Shown piece by piece: positions 10,062 to 22,000 of a stretch of DNA of 64,000 nucleotides. Under the pieces are notes generated by a model, which did not search any database, was not told where the DNA came from, and saw nothing but the letters and a program-made list of their open reading frames with translations. The stretch spans positions 372,001-436,000 of the forward strand of contig JAKCPI010000492.1 of assembly GCA_023213315.1 (NCBI GenBank). Reading direction: 5' to 3'. Origin of the DNA: Euborellia annulipes. Lineage: Eukaryota > Arthropoda > Insecta > Dermaptera > Anisolabididae. Both the position numbers and the translations under genes were made by a program. The first letter of the stretch is position 1, and every line of letters begins with the position of its first letter.

Positions 10062-13000
10062 ATGGCATCAAATATGTCCCAATTTAATTACTCCTGTGAG
10101 ATTTGTGGAGTAGAAGGATTAAACGATGAAGAAATGAGACTACATATGAAAGTTTATCATTTAGATGGAGCAATTTCATGTCCTTTTTGTAATTTAACTG
10201 AAGTCGGTGCTGATGAGATGAGAATTCATGTCAATACCGCTCACCTTCATTATTTAACTCCTGAACAAGAACTGCTTGGTTTGACTTTTATTGATGAAGA
10301 TGATGACGATGATGACGATAGTGAAAGACAAGCACATCGTGCAATCCAATGGTCAAGATTTTCACCAGAATCAAAGATGAATGGCTGGAATATAAATAAC
10401 AATAATAATAACAATTATTGCTCTGAGCCAAATCCAAATGAGCCGAGTAATTCTCAGGCGAGCAGCAGTTCTCGAGCTCAATCTTTAGCTATGACTGGTG
10501 CTGGTTCAGATTCACCTTTACGATCACAATTAGCTCTTAATTTACGTTCAAGTGCTACGCCTGGGCCCACTAAAAAAATTCAACAATGTCCATTGTGTTC
10601 CTATTGTAATGATTCTCCGCTTAATCTGGAAGAACATATCAATCGTCAACATTTCGATTTAACAAGCCCGTCCTTCCCAGCCATTTCTCCAGGTCCTAGA
10701 GAGGTCTTATATAATTGTCCACTGTGTATACGCACTTTCCAAAATAGTCCTGATTTAGAACTGCATGTTAATATTGAACATAAAGATATTCTCAGTCCAG
10801 CCAAGGTAACTACCCTTTTTTTTAAATTAGTACTATTACTTAAAATTCCAAGTTTTCGTTTCATAACTTAAAAGGCCCAAAAGTCATGAAATAAATTTTT
10901 TTTCTAAAAGCTATTTTTTTTAGTAAGAATTCACCACTTTGAGACCCAAAATTCAAATTGCTTTAGGGAAGAATGAATGAATAATCCACTACATATATTT
11001 GACAAAATTTATTTTTTAATTGTATTTAATAAAATTGTAACCTAAGTTTGGCAACAAAATTAAATCTATAATAAAAAGCTTATAGTTTGATATACATATG
11101 TATCATATACTATTAAACGAGCAATGTACAGTGAGGGACAATATCAAGTCCCACCCATGCGTTTTCTACTTGAGATTATTTCATTGTTTTTAAAAAAATA
11201 TTATTTTTTTTATTGGAAACTTTCAAGGTTCAAACCTGGAAAATTTCCAATAAAGATTTTCATTTTCTTTTATAAAAACAATGAAATAATCACAAGTAGA
11301 AAACGCATGGCTGGGATTTTGGCGTTCACTATACGTTAGTTTGTAAGCACATCTGTTTTCAAAAACGGCTCTAACGATTTTTTTTTTTAATTTTAAATAT
11401 AAACTATTTTCGGTACCAATATGAAATTGCGCTAAGGCTCACCTTTGAGAAAATTCGGGTACTAGTACTTTACTAATGTAATTTCTTAGTTTTTTCGACA
11501 TTCCTCGAAATTCGCCTTAACGATTTCTTTCAAATTTTAGATATTTCCTATTTGCGCTATACAAAACAAACTAGGTTTGATCACGTCTTTGGGAAACCTC
11601 GAGTACTAGTATTTTGCTGATGTACTTTTTTAGATTTTTCCAATTTTATCAAAAGAAAAAACCACCGTATATATATATAATATTTTAGAGCCATTTGAAT
11701 TTTTGCTTTCAAAGTGCATATACCCTTAATTAGAAATTAGAAAATTCCAATTTTGTTCGAAGGATATATGTTACTTTTCTTTCTCTCCCCCCCCTCCAAG
11801 AATCTAGTTTTATCAACTAAAAACTAATCTAAAATTGTATTAATTAGCCAAACCAACCAACATCTTCATCTGTGGAAAATTGGAGTGATAATTGTCCAGT
11901 CTGTTGTATGACAAATTTTAAAAATCATGAAGAAATGGTTGCACACATAGAAGAGCATTTCAATCAAAAAGGTAATTTTTACAATCAAATATTCCATATA
12001 ATATTTTTTTCTAAATATTTTTCTCTAACCAGTATAATTTTGATAGGAATATCGCCCATAACACCCGATATATCTGCTGATAGACTATTGGCGAGAGAAA
12101 TAGAAAAACGTGAAAGGGAAGTGAGAAAATTGAGGGAACAAAGAGAATTCGAAATGTTAAGGGTATTTATCTTATTTTTTAATTTTTAAAATAAGATATT
12201 TAAAAAAAAAAATTTCCAAATATTCTTTTGAAAATATAATTTTAACTCTTAAAATTTTTTACTTTGATACTGGTTAAATCCACTATAAGCCAAACCAAGA
12301 GGGATTTAAGGAAATGAAACTCCCGTCATGTCAAGCGAAATATTTGTGAAATAAATATAAATAGGAAAAAGTGGCTGTCAAATCTTGCTTTATTTACTTA
12401 CTTGGTAAATACTTCGTCGAAATTCTAGCCAGGGAGCTTCGTTTCCTGAACTTTTTGGTTTTTTTTCCTTACTCAAATTATTTGTCGCCCATTTTAAGAT
12501 AACTTGATTTATAAAAAGTCCACCTATCCATCCCAATGTAAAAAAAAGACATGTGAGCTGTATTTTGTGTCCATAAAAATTAAGAGCAGGAGCTATAATA
12601 TAAGTTTATCTTTATATAGTTTGTCTAAATATCAAATAGTGATTTAATTTTTAATTATCTAATTTACAGAGATTACAATGTATTATTTTGTTATTTTGTA
12701 ATAGAGAAAATTATCCTATTTGTTAATACAATTACCTCTGACATCCATTATCTCAATATCAGTCTCTCAAAAGTTAATAGCGTAAACGACTTGATACATC
12801 GGTGAAAGTGTAAAAAAATGTCTGTGATTGACTTATTTGTTTTAAAAAATCCTTTTGCTTGAAAATGTCGAAAAAAACGACCTTTTCTTGTAAAAACGTG
12901 TAAATTCACGAACAAGGCAAATCCTAAGTAGAAATTGCCACAATAGTGGAATGTTCACAATATCTGCACTTAAACGAAGACAGGTTCTCTACAAAATAAA

Positions 13001-16000
13001 TTAAGAACTGGTGAAAGCTTGTCACCACCAAGCGCCAAGATAGAATATTTGTGAGAGACTCGCTAAAAAATCAGAAAAAAAATCTTCTGAGCTCGCAGCA
13101 GCCTTTTCGGAGGAAAATGAAATTTCAATTAGTGCTTGAACAGTAAGAAGACGACTAGGGGAAGCAGGCTTAAAAGATTAGAAGGCCAGAAAGAAGCCCT
13201 CTGGCTCTCAGTAGCCAACCAAAAAAAAATAGGGGAAAAAAAGATAAAATAAACTGATTTTTTTAAAGACATTGCATAAATATGAAAAGTAACCATTTTT
13301 TTTTGTTTAAATGAATGTTAAAATATCTTACTTCAAAGTTGGATTCAACAACACGGGACCAGTCTTCTTCCGTAAAATGTTTATGATTCAGAGCCCATTT
13401 TAGACGCTTTTTCTTGTAGTCTTATGGCCTTATAACCTTGTATGTATTACATACCCTGTAGGTATAAAACATTAGACACTGAAGAAGAATGCTGATATCT
13501 TTTCTCCTAGATTCTAGCAGATGATTAAAAGATTTTATCAACACTTGAAAATTTAATGAATTCAGGAGACTTAAGAATATATATATATATATATATATAT
13601 ACTTTATTATTTTTGGAAAATTGTGTTACTTGAATAATTTAAGTTAATGACTTATGCTACGTGGATATAGAGTATAGAATAAACTCAGTCAGTCTACTTC
13701 TTAAAATTGGCCTTTTCTACTTTGTCGCGTTCTTTCGTAAGCAATTTACAAACGTATAGCCAATCTTGAAATCGAAGGAATTGGAAATAGTCTACAAATG
13801 CAAATGGTTAATCCTCTTAAATTTTTTTAGGATTTAAACTTGCAACGGGTTTATTTTCAATTGCTTCAAAACGAAAGCACCTTTTAGCTATTCTTTTGAA
13901 CTTATAAATAATTTTAAGTATATTCATGTTTCTTTAAATTTTTTTCCTCCATTTTTCCAATTCATTCAAATGTTTTATTTTGTTAACATTGGAAGAAATA
14001 AGAAAGAAAACTTTTATTTGTTAGTAGTTATATATGAAATAGAATAAAAAGCTCTCATTCAAATATTTATATAAATTAAAAAAACATTTTATAATTATAA
14101 TTGATGCTCAATTTCAAATACTAGACAATTTTTAAAATATTTTGATGAGTGCTTTTTATTTAATCCTTCTAATCTTTTTAATATATATTAATAGATGTTT
14201 TTTTTTTTTCTATTTATAAATATCTAGGCCCAATATGGAATGGATAACCAAGGTAATTTTAGAGAACAAAGTCTGAAAAATATGCAAAAGGCTGTTTATG
14301 CAGGCGAAATGTCTGTTGCGGATTATTATGAGAAACAGATTGAATTAAGAGCTGCTGAAAGTAATGGTATAGATGATGGAAGCTCTTGTACTAAAGGTAT
14401 TACAACATATTCATAATATTTTATTAAATATTAAATAAGCTTAAAAAAACTTTTATTTTGTAATTCAGGGATAGAAAGATAAATTATTTTAAGTCTATCC
14501 CTGTCACTTAATAATAAGTTTATTATTTCATTTTATTTGGACCCTGTTATGCAATGGTGTGTCAAAGACCAAACATCGAGTTTTGAGAAAATCAACAATA
14601 AAGTTTTTTGTTTACATTGAATTCTATATAATTTTTCTTGTCAATTGTGCAAGTAACATTAAAAATAAATTTTTTTAGGACATATTTCATAAAAAATACT
14701 ATTAATTATAGCATTTGAAACAATATTCCGTGCTTAACTCAATTTTGAATTTTTTGGTCTTTAACACAGCATTGCATAACAGGGTTCATTTATGAATATT
14801 AATAAATTACTATTGTTTAATTAATTAATTAATTTTCAATATAGGTTTAGTACCAAAAATTCGAGGAATCAGTGGTGGTTCTGCTAATGTAGTCAGAACG
14901 CTTATGTGTACAACTGTTGATCATTATGCATCCACATATGGAGACAAGGGATGGGGATGTGGATACAGGTGAGATCATATTCTAGATAGTTTCACATTTT
15001 GCCGCATCCCGCATTTATTTTTGTTTTATGGATAGAAGAAGCTAAATTTAACATTCAGGGGCTCACTTCTGATGAATACGTGGATGGCGACCACTAGTTA
15101 CCCGAGCTATGACTGGCTTTTTTCACCTCTTTATTTAGTCAGTCCCTTCTCAGCATATTTTTGCTTAACAACAATTAGGCTGTCCTTTTTTGATTTTTGA
15201 AAAGTGAAATAATTATTTAAAATTTGTTAAATAAAGGATGCGGCAGAAAATACTGACTGTTTTGCAACTGTAATAACTTTTTTTATTAATTAAACCAGAG
15301 ATTCGTTTTGATGGGCATGGGTGGTTGAGGCTCCAGTGGCCTGGTACAAATGGAAGGGTATCGAATCTTCATGTATGCCAGGCGACGTTTGGCCCACATT
15401 TTTTTTTTTTTTTTTGTGTTATATACCACTTTGGAAGAATTAAAGGTTGCTTTTGAACTTGAAATTAGGACAATACTAGAGCTCTGAATAGAAAGATATT
15501 CGCAGCCGCCATTTTTAGTCCAAATCTGTTCAAATCAGGAATAGTGTATAGCAACACGTCTGTTTTTCTCAATTATTTGTAAAAAAAAAATCATTTTGTG
15601 CTGTTATAAAAAATATTTTAAAGTTGCCAGATTGTAAAGAACTCTTTTAAGAGACTAAATTCAGACACCGAAAATTATAAGTATGAGGTTAAGTTCATAA
15701 ATAATTATTTATATTTATTACGCTTAAAACATTATAAATGATAATATATTTTCTGATTTTTACTTTCTCTTACCCTATATATGAAATATATAGAGAGAGA
15801 AAGTATTGCGATCATGTCAAAAATTCGATGTCGAGATTTTGATGGATATACATGTTTTGAGGTCCCCTGAGTCCAAAAAAGTGGGTCCCGCAAATTGGTC
15901 TGTGTGTGTGTATGTATGTATGTATGTGTGTGTGTCTGTATGTGTGGACAGATTTTAAGCATGAAGGAGTTGAGCTAGCGGATTGAAATTTTATATTTAA

Positions 16001-19000
16001 CTTAGGTACCTTTGAAGAATCTCAAAATAAGCTTTTGAACAAAATCGGCCAAAAAGTACTAGTACTTTACTGATGTACTTTTTCAGTTTTTTTCGATTTT
16101 CTCAAAATTCCCTCCAAGGATTTTTTTTTTAAATTCATAAATGAACTATTTTTTAGATGCTCTTTAAAATGTATATTCTCATTTTGCCGTTGAAATCTTC
16201 TGAAGACCACTTTACTCTTGTTCTTCATAGGAAAGATAGAAATGGTTGCCATGGTAACGGAATTTAAATCTTTTTCTTTTTATTAGATTAAAAATCAATT
16301 ATTATTTAAATTCCCATTTTTTTTAAATTTATTTGTGTCTTTAATTGTTTCAAAGAAAACATATATGTCTCTCTCTCACTTGCAAACATTATCGTCTCTC
16401 TCTACTCTTTTTAAATTCCCTTTCCACCTTATCTTTGCATAGGAACAATGTTAATTTCCTATAGGGATTTGTATGTTAATTTCGATTCAAAAGGGGGTCC
16501 CCTTTAGAACTTTTTAGGCATTTAAAATTTTTTTTCCAATTCTTATGAAATTTTGTATTTATTTACGATTCTATATTGTGTATAAAATGTCCAAATATGA
16601 GATTAAAATTTTGAAAAATAACCATAGTTTATTTGAAGCAGTCAACATTTAAAATGCAAGTTTGAAACTAAGGTGCTATCGGAAACTAAATATATCTCGA
16701 CACAAAAAATCTGGTGTGACCAGCACGGTGCACAACTTTCTCTTACCGAAGGGTAAGAGAAAGTTGTGTGCTGTGCGCCAGTCACACCAGATTTTTGTTT
16801 TTATGGCCGCACAGGCAAAGCAAAATTGCCGACAGCCCAGTCCTACTTCTTGAGGCATGAATAATTTTAGACTAAGACTTCAGCAATTTTTAAATTAAAA
16901 TGGGGGATATTTAAAAGACAATATTTTCCTAATAATGTAAATTGTGATCTAAAAATTTTTACATGGTATAAATAAATAGAAAAGGCAAGATATACGGAAT
17001 TTTTTTCTAAAATATAAACATTACAATTGCAAAACCATCGGATATTCCTGCAGTACCTTGTATTATTTGAAAATTTACTCGATGGGAGTGCCCCTTCTTT
17101 ACAATCATGAAAGCGTGTGATAATTGAAGGGGTCGGGCGAATATAGTGCTAACCCTCAATTATGACAAACCCGACTTTTCAGCACCATCAATTGTGCAAA
17201 AGTCTGTACTATTTGTAAAATTTGTTTCTCAGCCTGGTATTGCCATTAGAGTGCTCTGACAGTGTAGCAAACAATCAAAATTTCTATTGGTTTCTGTTTG
17301 TTTACAAAGTTTAAAATTGAAATATCTCGGAACTATATATTTGTGGGTTGGCACTATATTCGCCCGACCCCTTCAATTGTTCTTTAAATCTTTAAAACAG
17401 GGGTTCTTAAACTGTGGTCAGTGAACCCCCAGAGGTCCACGAAACAATTCTAGTTAAAAAATTATTTGTATTATACAGAGTGTTTCAGGAGGAACGGTAA
17501 ATGTTTTAGGGGTGGTAGTATAAACGAATTGCAATAAAAAATTCCATATAACATGTGTTCAATTTTTTATGAGTCCAGAGATATAGCTGTTGGTATTAAA
17601 CCGTTTGCTATGAGAATTTAACGATTGTTAACAGTTGTGTTTTGTTGTTGACATTGAATGTTTTCAAATGACATTGTAATTTGTACAGTACAGTACACTA
17701 GGCCAACAAATCACATTGTCAATGTATCACATGTTCAATGTAAACAGCAAAACACAACTGTTGACAATCGTTAAATTCACATAGCAAAAGGTGTAATACC
17801 AACACCTGTATCTCTGGACTCATTAAAAATTGGATACATGTGATATGGAATTATTTATTGCTACCTACCCCTAAAATATTTAGCATTCTGATTAAGTTAT
17901 ACAGTGGAATTTCATAAAATCAAAGCTATTTAATGGAATTTATAATTAATAATAATTTAATTATAAGAAATTCATACTGATTCAAACAAAAATCAAGCTT
18001 GAAGAGTGACATAAAATGCTTACATTTAGAAAGGTGTCTACGAGAAAAAATAGGGGGTCAGCGAACTACACAAGTTTAAAAACCCTGCTTCAAAAGATTA
18101 ATATTTTTAAAAAATAAATTCTATATAAAACAATCAATTATAAAATAAATAAATAAAATAAATAAAAAACTTTATTTTTTCAAATTTCTTTTATTTATCT
18201 TAATAAAAAATTCCTGTAAAATTTTTAGAAATATGCAAATGATGCTCTCTTCATTGCTTCATCATACTGGCTACAACGAACAACTCTACAAGCCTTCATT
18301 GGTTGGCGGAGGTCTTTACGGAATGAGCAACAGTAGTGCTGTGGGTTTGGAGATGCCAAGCCGTAGTGCTATGCCATCAATCTCTAGACTTCAACAGCAT
18401 ATTGAATGGGCATGGAGCCAAAATTTTGATCTACAAGGCAGTGAACAACTTGGCGGAAAATTATTTAATACTCGCAAATGGATTGGTGCTACCGAAGTTG
18501 TCACTGTTCTCTCTTCACTTAGAATTCGGTAACATATATTTCTTTTCCTAAAAAGCATAAAAATCTGCTTGTGTTTTTATTGGTATGCAGTTCGTATAAT
18601 TTTATTTTTCTATATACATATAGGTCAATCAATAAAAAAATATTAGTGCATGTTTATTTACAAATTGCATTAGAAAATCTATTCAGATTAATAGGCCTCT
18701 ATTTGTTTTCTCTTATTTTTTTTTATTTTTTTTTTCTTTTAGTAATTTTGAAAAGTTCTTTTATTTGGAGTTGTAAATCAAAGATGCTACTGAGTGGAGA
18801 GATAAGCCGATCCGTCGCAGAGCATGAGAGAAGAGAGTGTGCTAAGAGTGAGTTTGAACTTGGGAATTCACAAAAGAATTTTATATTCTTGGCCTCTATA
18901 AACATGATCTTCCAAAGATAGTAAAATCGCTTCCTTTAGGTTGGTGATGTTGTAACATTTGTTGCTTGCTGGTTTTTATGTTTCCTGACCAAATAAGATG

Positions 19001-22000
19001 GACGCATAACTCTTTTTGTGACTAATTATTTCATCCTCTTAACCCTAGAGAGTGATTTTTCCTAATTTCAACCTTGTAACCATTCAATGATAATCCTGGA
19101 TATTTGTGATGTTAATTCACCTTAAAATTAAATTCAAATCTACGAAGGCCTCTTGATAATTGTTTTTTTTTTTGCTTTTTCTATGGCTTTAAGTTCAGCT
19201 TACAGGCAGGAGAGATCTTAAAAAAGCCCTTCCATGTTTTTTTCAAAGTTTAAGAATTTATTTATATTTCATATTGAGGAGGCAAGTGGCTTAGCCGGAT
19301 AAGCTGCGGATTTCGGATCTGAAGTTTCAACTCAACTCGGGTTCGAGTCCAGCTTGCCGCAAATAATTCAACATTGCCGATTTCTCCTCATTGAGTAGGA
19401 CCCACTTTCCGTGGGAAAAAATCTCACCCCACAGACACAAGGGGCCCAATTTGAGGTGTTCTAAGTGCCTTAAATGGGGATTTCTCCGACTTGGTTAACC
19501 CGGGACCTGCCGGGTGACTGGGAAGGAGCACTACCTCATAAAATCCATCCATCCATATATTTCAAATTGTAATATAAGTTTTTCTGTTCGCTCTTCTCTT
19601 TATTATCTTCTATATATATAAATATTAATATTTTTGGTGATCGAGTCAGAAAAAAGTCGTTTACAGGCAAATTTTCTTCCGAAACGTCAGCCGTGAGAGC
19701 AAGAATTTTAAATAAAAGAAAATTTAACTGCAAACGTCTTGTTTTTTTTTTACTTTCTCTTACCTATATATGTTAATATATAGAGTGAAAGTATTAGATT
19801 CATGTCAAAAATTCGATGTCTAGATTTTGATGGATATACGCGTTTTGAGGTTCCCTGAATCCAAAAAAGTGGTTTTCGCCACATGGTCTGTCTGTGTGTT
19901 TGTGCATGTGGCTGGCTTTATATTTAAGTTAGGCCCACCTAGGGTGTGAAAATAAGCTTTTAATCAAAATCGGCAGAGTACAAGTACTTTACTGATGCAC
20001 ATTTTCAGTTTTTTTTTCGATTTTTTCAAAATTTGCTTCAACGATTTTGATTAAAATTCAAAAATCAATTATTTTTTAGATGCTCTTTAAAATGTATATT
20101 CTCATTTTGCCCTTGAAATCTTATGAAGCACTCTTTACTCTTGTACTTCATAGGAAAGATAGGAGAATGATTACCAAGTTAACAAAATATAAATATTTTC
20201 CCATGTTTATAAATTTTACATCTTTAATTTTAATATATCGGCGACGAAAACTAAATATATGTCGACACAAAAAATATGGTGCGACAAGTCACACCTGATT
20301 TTTCTGACTCCATCACTATTAAGCCTACAGCCACAGTTCTTCAACAATTAATATTTTTCTCATATCATAAACTAATCAGCCCGTCTGAAATGAATTATAT
20401 ATTAATATTTATATAATTTTTTTTTTATAGATGCCAATTAGTGGATTTTCATAGACCAACAAGCCATGATGGAAGCCATCCTGAATTATTTAATTGGGTC
20501 TTAGAATATTTCCAAAAAAACGACGAATTTAAACCGCCATTGTACCTACAACATCAAGGTATTAAAATTAGTTATTCTATTACTAGTTCTGATAAGAATT
20601 ATACTCAGGATTCGCAGGGACTTTGCAGCCAGGAGATTAAATAAAAAAATCTTTTATTTTTTATTTACCGAATTATATATTGATATATAATATAATATAA
20701 TATAGTGATATATAATAATAATAATAATACCGGTCAACACGATTTTTGAGTCTGACTTCTGCATATGAAATTTTCGTTTCTCCTACGCTAAAAATAAAGG
20801 AAAAAATCATTTTTTTGATCAAAGTTTTCTTTTGTAGAAACTAGAGCAATTTTTCGAATTTTTGAGAAAAATAACTGATTTTTATATTTTTTTTTTTATT
20901 TTAAATTACGATTAGGATAGTTTTTGCTCAATATCAGAGTCTCTTTAATTTAAGATTTGTGTTAAACAATAGCATAGGCGCCGGAACTGGGGGGGGGAAG
21001 GGTAGATTGCCCCCCTGGCATCCTAAGGGGGGGGGCAGAGGGGGCAATATGTCTTCTTTTATTTCATTTATTTTTAAAAATGATATATTTTTACTTTTGA
21101 AAAATAAAATCTTCTAAATTAAAAAAAATTAAAAGAGTAAGAAATTCATTTTTTTCCAAATTTTTTCCAAAAATTTTTGATAAAATCACTAGCAAATTTT
21201 TTACAATTTTAATTTTATTAAAATTGTGATTTTATTTAAAATTTTTAAAGTTTTATAGTAGATTTGTTTTGTGTTTTGTACTATTTGAACATATTAAATT
21301 ATTTTAATTTTCTAAAAAAAATTTTTTTGCCCCCCCCCCTGATTCAAATTCGTTCCTCCGCCCCTGAACAAAAGCATAGAAATGTAAAATACCAAAAATC
21401 ACGTTTGAAAATGAATATTTTTTGTATTATGCTTCGTATTAAACAAAAGCAAACTTTAAAAAAAAAAAAAAAATTGAAATTTAGGTTTCGATGTCTAAAA
21501 TTACCATTAGAATAGAAACAAAAAATTTTTTTTGTTGACCTGTGTTTGGACTCTTTCCCTATCTATCAAAATAATTAACACTTTCGGCCAGAAAAAAATA
21601 ATTTGTGTATTATCCGTCTATTTGTTAGCTGGGATTTCTCCAGTTTGTAGAAAATTATCAACGAATTTTATATTTGAGATTCATTCATGAAAATTGGATA
21701 TAAAGACATTTTCCTTCTCAGATCTTGATATACCTGTATAAACGTAGAGAAACTCATGAATTAAAAGATGCATGATCTGAATAGTTTCATTAATTATTTA
21801 TTCTCATTTTAGGGCACAGTCGAACAATAGTTGGCGTAGAACAGCTTAAGGATGGCTCCCTTTGCTTGTTAGTCTTTGATCCTAGTCATTCACCTCACCA
21901 AATGAGTCAATTCAGAACTACTTCAACAGCTGTAGCTGCAATGCGTTTAATTCGAAAAAGTTTAGGAGCTATGAAAGCACGTCAATATCAACTCGTCGCT

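Larger units (their letters stand above)
14969..18228 (+). other. ZUP1 intron 5
   Basis: 3.3 kb between the exon encoding the catalytic Cys and the next one. Contents: a short repeat at 15055-15135 also found at 53821-53900, R1 copy b at 15760-16797, a MITE at 17124-17377 and a hAT element at 17398-18087 with a nested MITE. The codon for Arg426 is split across this intron (AG|A). Confidence 0.6.

Noticed and set aside
16662..16858. Opposing 63- and 60-codon ORFs
   Set aside because: They read through the palindromic terminal hairpin of R1 copy b on both strands.
18571..18921. 116-codon ORF in ZUP1 intron 6
   Set aside because: Low-complexity Phe/Leu-rich read of AT-rich intron DNA, with no domain and no repeat support.
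19680..19700. Another hammerhead at CCGAAACGTCAGCC
   Set aside because: Only the 3' half of the core is present; no CUGANGA lies upstream at a workable distance.
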